DNA from: Cristatella mucedo
Lineage: Eukaryota; Bryozoa; Phylactolaemata; Cristatellidae
NCBI GenBank assembly: GCA_009760855.2
Contig: WPIO01000007.1
Coordinates: 4,627,501-4,672,500, forward strand
Direction of reading: 5' to 3'
Length of the DNA: 45,000 nt
The position numbers were made by a program, and so were the translations under genes. Below the pieces are notes generated by a model that was not told where the DNA came from, made no database searches, and saw only the letters and a list, made by a program, of their open reading frames with translations. Positions 20,380 through 31,070 of this stretch are shown one piece after another. How positions within the stretch are numbered: the stretch's first letter is position 1; each line of letters opens with the position of its first letter.

Positions 20380-22081
20380 TAACGATGAAGAAATACTCGC
20401 CTCTGGCTGGCAGTCCGTCATTTGCCGTTCGGAGGCCACGCGTCATCGCTTGCTTGTGCGCATCCGCAAAGCAAAAATATTTAGCACATGCAGTGCGAAC
20501 CGATCGGCTATCGGAGGAGTCATGGCCAGAGTCTGGTGGATTCTGCTGGTGCAGCCGGCGAGAGACCGAGAACGGCGGCTGCAGCCGTTGGGGAGTAGCA
20601 CACGCTCGACGCTGCCGCGAGCCGCTGAGGCGACGTATCGGCAGTGGTGGCAGTCAGCGACCGTCAAGAGCTGAGCAGCTGCGGAGCACGTAGTCCAGCG
20701 CGACACATCGGGCGCTCGTTGCCCGTCGTTGCCGACGACGTCCTCGAATGCCGCGCGCGCGCGCTTGCATTCTCCGGGAGCGCGCCTCGCGCGGCCGCGG
20801 CGGCTACCTCCCACAGCGCGCTCGCTTCGTGCTGCAACCGCGCGCCACCCAGACGCGGGGCGCTGGTTGTGCGGCGCCGCACGAGCTGAGCGTGAACTGC
20901 GGGCGTTGCCGGCCGCCGTCGCCTCAACCTGGATCGCATGAATTCTTAAAAGAGAACGCCTGCTTGTCGCTTGGCCGCGACAGCTAGAAATCGAGCGCCT
21001 GGCGCCTCATTAGAAGTGTCGGTCCCAAAAGAGTTAGCCGAGCTCCCGACGTACTGGCGTCCTAGCGTGGTCGCCTGCTGCGACTGCACAATGGCCACCC
21101 GGCGGACGCCCGCGCTCGGCGCTGGCGCGAGAACGCCGCCGCCCGCTCCGCTCCGGCCCGTCAATCGAGTTTGCTGGAGCCACGTCGAGTCGGCCAATAG
21201 CCCGAGCTTTCCCGTATCTCTCAAGATCTAATTGGCAATGCGTGATAAATGTTGCAGCGCGCGCGCGCGCGGCGAACGCCGTTATGGTGCGGCGGGCTCA
21301 CGCCCACCGTCGCTCGCCGGTCGGGGGAAGAGCGACGAGCGGCGGTGAAAGCTGCGACGTCAGCGCCACCTAGCGTAGCAGCTCGGCGCCACTTTTCCCG
21401 CAGGCGCAGCCTAGGCTGCTGACGGCGCTCTCGCTCGCAACGGTCCTGCTGTCGGCGGTGACGTCGCTTGCCGACGTTTTTTTCGCCGGTGCGACATGCG
21501 AGCTTTGACGAATTTTCTAGCAGCTTCTCTAGCGCTTCGGGAGACCTGAGAGCTACACACACGAGTGACGATAGGGTCGTTTACCGTGACCGTTGGCCGC
21601 TAGGCGCACCTAGAAGGCTGGCAGGGGCTGCCGGCAACCCCTCCTCCCCCAAGGGCCGCCCCGCCCTCGCGCAAGCGACCTTGACCCTAGAGTGGACCGT
21701 GTGAGCGCCGGACCGCTCGGCCAATAAATCGCTAGCGTCCACCGCCGCTGGTCAGCCGAGGGCCTGGTCCAGCGACTGACGCAAATTCTTGGTTAGCGCG
21801 ATGCAGCGAAACGCACGGAAAGAGCGGCCGCCGAGCAGTCTGTGACGCCGGCCGAGCCGCGGACGGTTCCTAGCGTCCCGACAGCCGGGAGTGTGGCGCG
21901 ATTCCGAGAAAGCGGAGCAATCTCGATAATAATCTCGCGACGCGGCACGCCTCGGTGCGCAGGCGGAAAACATTGCGTGCGCGGTAGGAGGCCGATCGTC
22001 GCTGCCGCATCCGTGCTCCGTGGGACGCATCGGCTGCGCTTCGAAGAGGCTGCTCCGGTGCGGCGGCGGCGACTACTGGGT
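20380..22081. other. CpG island 5
   Basis: The stretch is GC and CpG rich throughout, with a GCGCGCGCGCGC run at about 21259-21272. Open frames overlap on both strands without family resemblance. The right edge runs directly into a CTGT array. It may be regulatory or first-exon DNA. Confidence 0.55.
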
Positions 22082-22889
<808 letters not shown>

Positions 22890-23470
22890 GACGTCCTTAA
22901 CCAAGCAAGCCCAAGCTTTTGTAACGTGACATTCGTGAAGGTAGGCGGACTTCACCATGGCTGGTGCAGATGTAGTCAACTAATGAAAGCTCGTGCTGTA
23001 ATAGGACGCTCAGATTCCGTGGAAGAGCCGAAATGAAATTGGCCCTTGTCAAGTCGCTTGAGTCTTGGGCTTTCCGTGCAGTAGTAGTAATGCTTAGGTT
23101 TGAGCTCATAACTAGAAAGTTGATGAGAAAGTTTGCTGCCATCCGAGTGCGAAATTAGCAATGGGCGTCTACAGGAATTGAATAGCGGTCAGCCTTGGTG
23201 GAAGGCAGGGGTTGAATGAACAGACTCCGATACTTGTCATCCGCATAGAAATTAATGCCTGTGGAAAATACATCGGTCAGAGATCAAATATAAATTGTGA
23301 GAAGATGTGAATCTAAAGCTGATCTGTGAGGCAAGTCACATTTGTGCGACTCACCACATTGACCAGCGACCATTGACAGCTCTGTCCCTCTGAAGCCAGA
23401 AAAGAAGGGCAAAAGTCTCAGCCTCAAACAAAAAACGGGCTCTAATCCTCTAACATCAAGCTCTTTACCC
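22890..23470 (-). mobile_element. L2-like LINE relic with YADD region
   Basis: On the minus strand the motif GINFYADDKYRSL (YADD codons at 23236-23247) is followed, in a shifted frame, by TRMAANFLINFLVMSSN at about 23100-23150. This is the same order as [10 protein letters not shown] and TWMAANFLKL of LINE1. Upstream in sense, the DNA to about 23470 fits the RT segment before YADD, but weakly. Stops and frameshifts make it dead. It lies in the right order and orientation to be the same original copy as the N-terminal RT piece at 24880-25232. Confidence 0.75.
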
Positions 23471-23647
23471 TTCACCTTTGGTCTGTATGTCTATTCGATC
23501 CGTGTCAGGCGCGATAGGTAACGCTCCTATCAGAGCAGAAAACATTTACACGCCTCTCACTTGCCAGTCGAAATAAATGAGTCTTTAGAACATTGGTCTC
23601 TTGTGCCAACTATCGTTGGTACAAATTAAGATAACCACACGGCACAT

Positions 23648-23712
23648 CTGTCTGTCTGTCTGTCGGTCTGTCTGTCTGTCTGTCTGTGTCTGTCTATCTA
23701 TCTATCTATCTA

Positions 23713-23775
<63 letters not shown>

Positions 23776-23780
23776 GTCTG

Positions 23781-23815
<35 letters not shown>

Positions 23816-24003
23816 GTCTGTCTGTCTGTCTATCTATTTATCTTTCTACCAATTTATATCTCTACCTATTTATCTCTATGTGTGTATCTACATCACTCAA
23901 GTTCTCCCTCTCCATATACCTTTCTCTCGCTCTCTCTCTATCTCTTTCCCGGCTGTCTGTCTATCCCCCTCTCTGCTGGTCTCTCTCTCTCTCTCTCTCT
24001 CTT
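23648..24003. repeat. CTGT/CTAT/CT microsatellite
   Basis: (CTGT)n with (CTAT)n blocks spans 23648-23850, followed by looser CT-rich and TATC-rich DNA and a final (CT)n at about 23980-24002. Confidence 0.93.
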
Positions 24004-24879
24004 CTTTACACTCCCATTCTATCTCAGTGTCTGTCACCCTTTGCGAAATGACGCAGAGAAGATCAGTGCAAATTTTGTGGACAGTCTATTCAAAGTATAC
24101 GTTGGCCCTTGCGACTCACTGCACAGGAGCCTTTCGAAGACTTCCCTCGATCTTTTTAACTCGTTTTTAATTTTCTCGGATAACGGGTCTGTGGCGATGG
24201 TCTGATTTTATTTCGCTACCGCGGTAATATTGGTCGATGCTGTTACGCCGGAGAGCAAACGAAGTCGAGTGTAGGCGTTTTCTCGGCGTCGCGAGGAACA
24301 CGCGCTATTTTTGACGCTGGAGGCCTGGGCCGTAACTGAGCTACTGGCCTCAAGAAAAGTACAATTGGCCAAAATAGAATAGTAATAGCGTACATCATTC
24401 GGCGCCAACCGGTCGATAACTCGCCTCTCTAAATGAGGGGAATATGGCGTGCTCTCTCAGCTGCAGCACCGCCACAGAGATGCTACGGCCTTGTTAAGTA
24501 AGCTGTCGCGGAGGGGCCTCACATCTTTAGCTTAGCTCTTCGAACTCATGAGACTAAACCTGCCGCACCTTTCACTACGGCAGCACAGCCGATTAGGACC
24601 TTGCCGAGTGCCGCGTAATGGTACATCCAGTCTGTCCTTGACCCCAGGTACACTTACGGTTATGTACGCCCGACGCTTGTCACAGCGAGCGCTCGCGCTC
24701 GCTTTGCTGCCGTATTTGCCGCGACCGCCTTGCCGACGCCGTTTGCTGCGACGGCCAACTAGCAGGGTCGTTATACACCCGAAGCAATGCAGACTTTGCG
24801 GAGTTATTAGCTCTAAAACCAGACTAGAACGTGCTTTCCAAGCTTCAAGTTTCAGCATAAGAGTTCGGCTAGTCTGCCA
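24004..24879. other. Unassigned stretch
   Basis: No gene is recognised. If the LINE pieces at 22890-23470 and 24880-25232 were once one copy, the missing RT middle could lie here in unrecognisable form. The minus strand near 24800-24870 does not clearly align. Confidence 0.4.
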
Positions 24880-25232
24880 CAGGTCCTTTCAGTGTCTTCG
24901 ATGGGAACGGTAGCAGGTACTGACTGGGCGGAAGCTGCTCAAGTTCTCTTGGTCTAGTGTTGCTTTCGTGAGTAGTGGCCTGACTACAGCCTTTTTGAAA
25001 GATACTGGGAGAAGACCTACGGTCAAGGACGTATTTATTATTTCACCGCCTGTATGTATGGCAGAAGCAGATCTTGGCGTCGTAGAAGTAAGACAGTGGG
25101 AATTCTATCTAGAGGGCTTCTCGCCATGTTCAGCCAACGATTGGCCTCCAGCAGGTTATTTGTAAGATATATCGTGTGAGCATGACTTTGAAAGGTATCT
25201 ACTTCGCCTCCGAACTTAGTGAAAGCTAGCAC
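24880..25232 (-). mobile_element. L2-like LINE relic, N-terminal RT region
   Basis: On the minus strand 25095-25232 reads LAFTKFGGEVDTFQS and SPLDRIPTVLLLRRQDLLLP. After a frameshift, the next piece down to about 24890 reads IINTSLTVGLLPVSFKKAVV, RPLLTKATLDQENLSSFRPV. These match the conserved start of L2/CR1-like reverse transcriptases (DPIPT, then INxSLxxGxxPxxFKxAxVxPLLKK, then YRPIS). It is the only part of this domain found in the window. Confidence 0.8.
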
Positions 25233-25399
25233 GAGAAGAGCTCCCGACTGTGCTACTGCAGGCGTGTTCAATTATTAAGTCGTCCCGAACCGCTCATGCA
25301 CCGTGAAGTGGCTTTACGTATTTTTACCAAGTGCGGTCACAATTGGATTACTCACTGCTGCCGAAAAATAGGATCTATATTTTTCGAGCCTTTATTTAT

Positions 25400-25634
25400 T
25401 GACAGAGACAGAGAGAGACAGACAGACAGACAGAGAGAGACAGACAGACAAACGTAGAGACAGACAGACAGACAGACCGAGAGACAGACAGACAGACGTA
25501 GAGACAGACAGACAGACAGACCGAGAGACAGACAGACAGACGTAGAGACAGACAGACAGACAGACCGAGAGACAGACAGACAAACGTAGAGACAGACAGA
25601 CAGACAGACCGAGAGACAGACAGACAGACAGACT
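25400..25634. repeat. 44-bp higher-order GACA repeat
   Basis: It is built from AGAC tetramers, with CGAG and GTAG variants placed regularly. GTAGA marks recur at 25454, 25498, 25542 and 25586, an exact period of 44 bases (11 tetramers). The left edge (25400-25450) is irregular GACA. It lacks the unique spacers of a CRISPR array. Confidence 0.95.
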
Positions 25635-25847
25635 TTTTTCCCGCCCCTTTGGCTGGAAACTACAACAATTCTAAAGCCGCATCAAGTGCTTGGCTGCTTA
25701 GTGGTTAGTCACCTACGGGTTTTGGCATTTGCAGTTCGCTAGGTGTTTTGTTTTAGGACTGCTTTTTATAGAGTCACAGGCTGTTGTGTTGATGGCAATT
25801 TTTCAGATTCTTTAACAGGCCGTGAGATTCTTAAATAGGCACGTGTT
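25635..25847. other. Unassigned spacer
   Basis: This is unique DNA between the GACA repeat and SINE A. No gene is seen. Confidence 0.4.
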
Positions 25848-26008
25848 GCCCAGCTGGTTTGGTCCAGTGGTTAAGGTGCTTCGCCCCGACCAGGGTCTGG
25901 CTGAGGTCATGGTTTCGAGCACCGAGATTTGTGTGAGGCGCCTGAATAAAGATAAAGTTGTGTCAGGGCGTAAAACAAATGAATTATTTTTTATTTTTTT
26001 ATTTTTGC
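25848..26008 (+). mobile_element. SINE A copy 3
   Basis: The head GCCCAGCTGGTTTGGTCCAG then TGGTTAAGGTGCTTCGCCCC, the B-box-like GGTTTCGAGCACC at 25911-25923, and the LINE-like end AGGCGCCTGAATAAAGATAA with CAGGGCGTAAAACAAATGAA match copy 2. An A/T-rich tail follows. It is in the same orientation as the other SINE A copies. Confidence 0.85.
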
Positions 26009-26065
26009 TTATAATGAGCTTAACACAGAACGACAGTTTAATAACTATAGAGTCATAGTGCGTTT

Positions 26066-26615
26066 AAAATAATAATAATAATAACACACTTGATAATGCA
26101 CCCTCGGAGAGTTCAATTCTTTTCTAGGCGCTTTACATTTACTGCAAAGGAAACACGAACGATGGTGAGTGGTATCAGGCTTGAAAAACAACAAGAATAA
26201 CATGGTTAGGAGTGACATGCACAGGGCAGCATGCAAGTATGCAAATGCGTTTTACACATATAGCCCGGCATCCCCAGACGCACAACATTCTAGGAGAGCC
26301 ACTGGCATGAATATGGACACAAGGCTATGCTATGGCACTATCTGCACTTCGCGACTGTAAGGTTTAGGAATAATAATTGTTAAGGGAGGTTAGTATGATT
26401 ACAGTGCTACGAGATATGCTTCAGCGCACGGTGACAGTGGTTAGCAGGCATTAGTGATGCAAGTATGGTTAGTGGCAGCATGCACAGTGTCAGCACGAAG
26501 AAGCACATAAAAGATTAATCGCAGGGATCCACTAAATTCTGTCATAAATGGGTGCGTTTTTAATTTCTTTTTAAATTCGGTCAAGTCACGGGATGTCGTG
26601 ACGGAAGTCAGGATA
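26066..26615 (-). mobile_element. LINE1 copy, 3' end, with a 216-bp insert
   Basis: On the minus strand this is the end of LINE1: relics of the FKRNLKTHLF region at about 26540-26600, the 3' untranslated part, and the paired tail ending at 26066-26085 in TAA repeats (ATT on the sense strand). At 26241-26456 it is cut by an element absent from the other LINE1 copies. The LINE sequence ATGCAAGTAT appears on both sides of the insert (26231-26240 and 26457-26466), where other copies have it once. Confidence 0.85.
26241..26456. mobile_element. Unknown 216-bp repeat, copy 1
   Basis: The insert lies cleanly inside the LINE1 3' end with a 10-base target duplication. A second copy lies at 35682-35910. 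Shared blocks include TTTTACACA...ATAGCC, TAGGAGAGCCACTGGCATG, ATCTGCACTTCGCGACTG, AATAATTGTTAAGGGA and GTGCTACGAGATATGCTTCA. There is no coding domain, no obvious tRNA-like head and no long terminal inverted repeat. It has the size and clean duplication of a non-autonomous mobile element, but its class is undecided between MITE-like and SINE-like. Confidence 0.75.
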
Positions 26616-26679
26616 TAGTCATTTAATATAGAGTTACTTGCCCTTGACACTTCATGGATCCTTGTCTAAGGCCGTAAAA

Positions 26680-26984
26680 GGAGTTACGTGCGAAACGAAA
26701 CTATGGTTCTCACTTTATCATTTACTTTGATTACAGTCACCCGCACAATAGCTCCGCTAGAGCTGTGGTTACGAAATCCGGCTATTTCGTGACCATCTGG
26801 CAAGTCAGCTCGATCGTCACCTACTTACTCCTCGTCTGAGTCACTTAATACTCTTACAGCCTGCATCGACGGCATTCGCATTCAGAAGGCCGCTAGCTTC
26901 CTGAAGCTTAATGACGATCAGACTAACCCGTTAGTTATAGGCAATCCTTGCGTCGCCGTCAAGCTGAAAGGTATCAGCTTCAGA
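26680..26984 (+). mobile_element. LINE3 relic, RT part left of a LINE2 insertion
   Basis: An open frame at about 26826-26984 reads SSSESLNTLTACIDGIRIQK, AASFLKLNDDQTNPLVIG, matching the LINE1 segment SLNSLAACIDYICTWMAAN then FLKLNDDKTNVLVMG. Upstream to about 26680 the alignment is only positional. It stops at the AATGTAATG tail of the minus-strand LINE2. The element continues at 27906 in the same orientation with the next RT segment. Confidence 0.7.
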
Positions 26985-27905
26985 ATGTAATGTAATGTAA
27001 TGCAATGTATCTCCGTCAGTAACTCCGCAAAGTCATATGGACCATGTGGGTGTTACGCAGGAGAGTTTTGTATAGCGCACTCACAGCCTAAGCGGCTTTC
27101 GGTACGCATTCGGAAGCCAACAGACTTCGTCTCACGCAACAAAGAGAAAGTGGGAAGCATAGCAGAGTCAGGAGAGCAGTTGAGGTAGTGAGTAGCATAG
27201 AAGTAGCAGCTCAGGACCGCTGAAAAAGATGTGCCACAGTCGGCAGTTGGAGAGTAGATGTCGTTGCGTAAGAATTGTGGAAGCGAGTTCCACGGTCTAG
27301 GACCTGCAGAGCTAAAGCTTCTGTCGCCAACTGTCTTTAAGCGGAGGAACGGGACAGCTAATTTATTGTCCACACAGGACCTGAGGGCGCGAACAGGCTG
27401 AAACTGATGCAGCAGTTCAGCTAGGTATGAAGGAGCCAAGCCGTGGCGGGCCTTGTGGGTCAGCGTAAGAACTTTGCTCTGTATCCTTTGCTCAACCGGC
27501 AACCATCCTAGCTCTTCCAGTAAAGGTGGCACGTGCTCAAACCGCTGGGACTTGAAGACCAGCCTTGCAGCCACATTCATTGTCCGCTGTAGTGGCATAA
27601 TAGCTTTCTTTGGCAGCCCAGCCAAAAGGGAATTACAATAATCAAGCCGAGACAGAACTAAAGAGCTAGTTTTTTTTTTTACAAGCCACTGTGGGAGACA
27701 GCTTCTAATCTTGGATAGGGATCGGATGTGATGGCTAGCTGTAGAGGCAGTCTTCTGAATGAAGCTTTTGAAATTGAGGCAGCTGTTGAACACGACACCT
27801 AGATTACGAGCACGTGGTGAAGGTCGCACAATAGCATCACCTATTGGAACAGCAAAGCCTTTTAATCCAGCCACACGCTTAGGGTGTCCTATGAGAAGCA
27901 GTTCA
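26985..27905 (-). mobile_element. LINE2 copy with long open C-terminal frame
   Basis: This is the best LINE2 copy. The sense strand has ELLLIGHPKRVAG, a 273-residue open stretch with HIRSLSKIRSCLPQWL, LVLSRLDYCNSLLAGLPKK, AARLVFKSQRFEHVPPLLEE, LGWLPVEQRIQSKVLTLTHK, HGLAPSYLAELL and PRPWNSLPQFLRNDIYSPT, then an in-frame stop at about 27053. A 3' untranslated part and an AATGTAATG repeat tail follow at 26985-27010. The motif order is that of the region after the catalytic palm in L2/CR1-like reverse transcriptases. The 5' part, including the palm and endonuclease, is missing. The open frame suggests a fairly recent insertion. It splits a LINE3 copy. Confidence 0.92.
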
Positions 27906-28805
27906 TGAGACCAGCTAGCATCACTCTGTGACGTCTAATCTGGACGGGCTCGGTATACGTTTAGCTGAAGAGCACTACCAAAATCAGGATCGGCATATAT
28001 AAGATTACGACAGCTAATCTAGTTCACCAGTTTGTTATATCGCAACCAGATCACTACAACTCCCTTAATTCAGCATATGGAACGCTGCCCTTAATGAGGT
28101 CTACAGCCGGTATACGACTCAGAATCTCGTCTCCTCTGTCGCCAATTGTGTAGCAGTCACATCATGCTGCCACTTCTGTGCGAGCTTCACTGGCTCCCCA
28201 TCAGTCGCCGAATCGACTTTTGAGATTCTCTCTGCGGCCTACAGGTTGCTGCACTAGCTTGTCCCGTCTGTGCAGCACAGACCATTCTGCTCTCCATGCT
28301 CCTCTAGTGTAGCTCTCACACCGCCTGCTCCTGCTCGCTTGCTTCCAATCTTCTAGCCAATTTTTGCGCTGGAAATCTTTTGGTAAACGGGCCTTTAAGG
28401 GAAATGCACCGAAGGTCTGGAACTTGCCTCCGGCTTGGGTCACAACCTGGAATGACTTTAAGATCATGTAAATCTCAGCTGAAGACGAATCTGCCACGAT
28501 CAGCTTTCCTTGCCTAAGATACAACTTGCCTTCTTTGTTCGTGTATACTCTAAGGGCTTACATGCAACCGATTCAGCGTACATTAATAACCGGGGCCCTA
28601 CTAAATGGTGGCGCTGGGTGTTTTTACACGTTTTGCATGCTGACCTAAGCATGATAATAGTGTACTTGTGCATGCTTGTCTAAGCTTGATAGCGTACGTG
28701 TGGTCAACACTTAGTTATTGCTTCTCTTGAAACGAGTTCTAAAGCACCCAGATAGAGACTCAGTTCTCTCAGGGCACTACGCAAAAGTCCTATTGCTTTT
28801 GCTCT
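27906..28805 (+). mobile_element. LINE3 relic, C-terminal end and 3' tail
   Basis: The sense strand reads LKSTTKIRIGIYKITTANL, VHQFVISQPDHYNSL (about 27975-28060), then after shifts HIMLPLLCELHWLPISRRID (about 28160-28220) and FGKRAFKGNAPKVWNLPPAW (about 28380-28440). The 3' untranslated part ends in AAGCACCCAGATAGAGACTC and CTCAGGGCACTACGCAAAAG near 28745-28790. The protein part is L2/CR1-like. The DNA differs from LINE1 upstream of the tail, so I keep it as a separate group. It continues the piece at 26680-26984. Confidence 0.82.
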
Positions 28806-29128
28806 TAGAGGAAGTTGGCAGAGACAATTAAACAGCATCACAGCCTACTGCTGGATCGCATCGGTAAAGATTTGAAAATGAAGTCACCGCTCTCGCCCCC
28901 TCCTACCGAAGCCTGTAGAACGATGCTCCGCAGCGTGGAGGTTAGTGCGATGGAGATGAAAAACCCGCTATTTTAAAAGTTGCGGGTCAGTAAAGCATTT
29001 TCGAACACATCCGTTTAACGGTATTTTACAAAAAACGGCTCGCTGCAGCAAGAAAACGAACAGCGGTAGCAGAGTTTTGCTCCAGAAGGCCGGCAGTTTA
29101 TTGCAAGCGCAATTCTACAGAGAAACCC

Positions 29129-29130
<2 letters not shown>
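28806..29130. other. Unassigned spacer
   Basis: This is unique DNA. No gene or repeat is recognised. Confidence 0.4.
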
Positions 29131-29184
<54 letters not shown>

Positions 29185-29207
29185 GCGCGAACGCACGCAC
29201 GCACGAA

Positions 29208-29250
<43 letters not shown>
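29131..29250. repeat. (CA)n microsatellite with CGCA/CGAA core
   Basis: (AC)n flanks a core of CGCA and CGAA tetramers at about 29180-29227. A short AT-repeat patch follows. Confidence 0.95.
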
Positions 29251-29258
<8 letters not shown>

Positions 29259-29314
29259 GGAGGCCTTAAGATATATACATACATCTATATATTCATATGT
29301 ATATGTAGTCCTAT

Positions 29315-29390
29315 TGTATTGCACCAAAAGATCTTAATCCTGACGCTTCACATTTGCCGCAGGGATTGAGCGCACGAACTCGATCGTCAA
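29315..29390 (-). mobile_element. LINE1-like 3' tail scrap
   Basis: The plus strand has TTGCACC...GATCTTAATCCTGACGCTTC then ACATTTGCCGCAGGGATTGA, which lines up with the reversed LINE1 tail at 26085-26165 (CTAGGCGCTTTACATTTACT then GCAAAGGAAAC). It is short and diverged. Confidence 0.4.
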
Positions 29391-30464
29391 GTTTGAGCAC
29401 CTTACCTCGGAGTCCGTCAAATCAAGGCGGCAAATACTAGGGTGCACTGTCAATGCCATAGTCGTCGTGCGGCAGTCTGAAACAGCGGTGCCGAAGTGCA
29501 AGGCCGGAGCTGACCCCTTCAAACTACACGCACATATATACAGCTAGTCGTTTCAGAATCCGTGTGCCTACGCCAAGCTTCCAATCAAAGCCAGCCGTTG
29601 CCACTAAATCGTTGCCAGGGTGAGCTACATATTTAGTTCCTTAGGGTTCAAGCACAGCGCTCCGAACGTCGCTAGTTTGACGCTCAACAAATACCGGCAA
29701 AGCTCTGGGTCTTAGATCGCGTACGGCGACTTGAAGGTGCAGCACCACTACATGCAGGCATATGCAGAGAGCGGTGGAGCGAGCGCGGCGGTAATGAAGA
29801 GCACCCACGTCTTAAGATTGAAGCCTATTTCCGCGGAACGAAGAAGTCGATTGAACTGCCGCGGAGTGCTGCCGGCATCCGGCACCAGTCGTTTCGTACA
29901 GCAACTCTTGCACGGCGCCCGGTGCACCACTGAGCAGCAAACCAACACACAGAATCGGATTCAACTCCCACCTGGCGAGATTTCTAGGGCACAACTGACA
30001 GACTTACTTGATCAAGGCCTTTGTACCGCTCAACAGTGGATCGTGGCATAACCGGTTCCTAGCAAGCCCTGATGCTACAGGCTAGGTTAGTTAGCTAGTT
30101 TGATAGCTAGTCAGTAAGTCAGTAAGTTTGTCGCAGTCACTGAGAGGGCCAGCTTGCATTATGCCCGCTGCGATATTTATAGTACTGCTCCGACGGTGCA
30201 GCAATAACTAGCGAAGCGTCAATAAGGGGGAGGGGGTAGTGTGGTGATTTGTACACGTAGCTGCAACGTGCATAATCACAGTTGTAATTGAACACGCCTT
30301 GCTTCGCCTGTCTTGGTAAGCGATGGACGTGGATCATTAGAGTCTACCCGCGATTCTTCACGAGGCAATACTATATAGTCGATGTAAATTTAGTGATGGT
30401 CAGCATGTCTGCACGTTCCATACGAGCAACTCAATGCTGGCTCGCTTCTTAGCACTGACGAATA
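29391..30464. other. Unassigned unique DNA
   Basis: A 106-codon open frame at 29731-30051 on the plus strand shows no domain I know and has no clear splice or promoter context. The rest has no gene or repeat that I recognise. Confidence 0.4.
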
Positions 30465-30575
30465 AACTTCTTAAAATTCCATGCATTTTATATTTATACA
30501 AAATATTAATAAATTGTATAATTTTGAAATAAATTTGAATTGCTCTTCATTTTCAAAATTGGTTTCATTAACAAA
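30465..30575. other. AT-rich patch
   Basis: A short stretch of strongly AT-rich DNA holds several AATAAA-like hexamers. No nearby coding end is recognised, so I do not call a polyadenylation site. Confidence 0.5.
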
Positions 30576-30954
30576 GAACGCTGAGCTTGGTGGTCAGTGA
30601 GACGGGCTCATCAGTTAGGTCGGCGAACACCAAGGCCCGCCATCCAAAGCAAATTCAGTTTTCCGCGATTTTTCATGCGTTGAGGCTAATTTCCGTTCGC
30701 AATCTCTAGTTTTCGCCCTCGACTGTGGACCTGCGAGTTTTTGCATCAATTGGTAACAAGAACGGAGCAAAGCGAGAAGAATATAAGCGTACCTGTCGCA
30801 GACAGGAACGAGAAAAACAAGCAACAAAGGAAGCGACTAGGTGCCACTCTGCCCAAACTCGGCTGAAACGTCGCTTACGACAATCTCTACAAGAGGACGT
30901 TGCCGAAGAAGACGCGTAGGAGCATCGTGCTGTCGAAGCTCAGCGAACGCCTCA

Positions 30955-31070
30955 CTTATGAATGCGTTAAAAAAAAGAAAAAGGCTTAAGGCAAGATTCG
31001 AATACTTGACGACCCAGGTCATGTTATGAAGTTCGTGCTCGACAGTAGGCCGAGCTCACCTACGCTAGGC
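30955..31070 (-). mobile_element. Possible tRNA-like SINE scrap
   Basis: On the minus strand ACCTGGGTCGTCAAGTATTC then GAATCTTGCC resembles the B-box part of SINE B (GGTCGTGGGTTCGAGTTCTG). It is followed by a T-rich run at about 30968-30985. The A-box side is not convincing. It may be a decayed SINE, a tRNA pseudogene or chance. Confidence 0.25.

Noticed and set aside
25400-25634. CRISPR-like array
   Set aside because: The 44-base period is made only of tetramers with small variants. There are no unique spacers, and the context is animal DNA.
29731-30051. 106-codon plus-strand open frame
   Set aside because: It has no domain, promoter, splice context or family resemblance. The length is plausible by chance over 45 kb.
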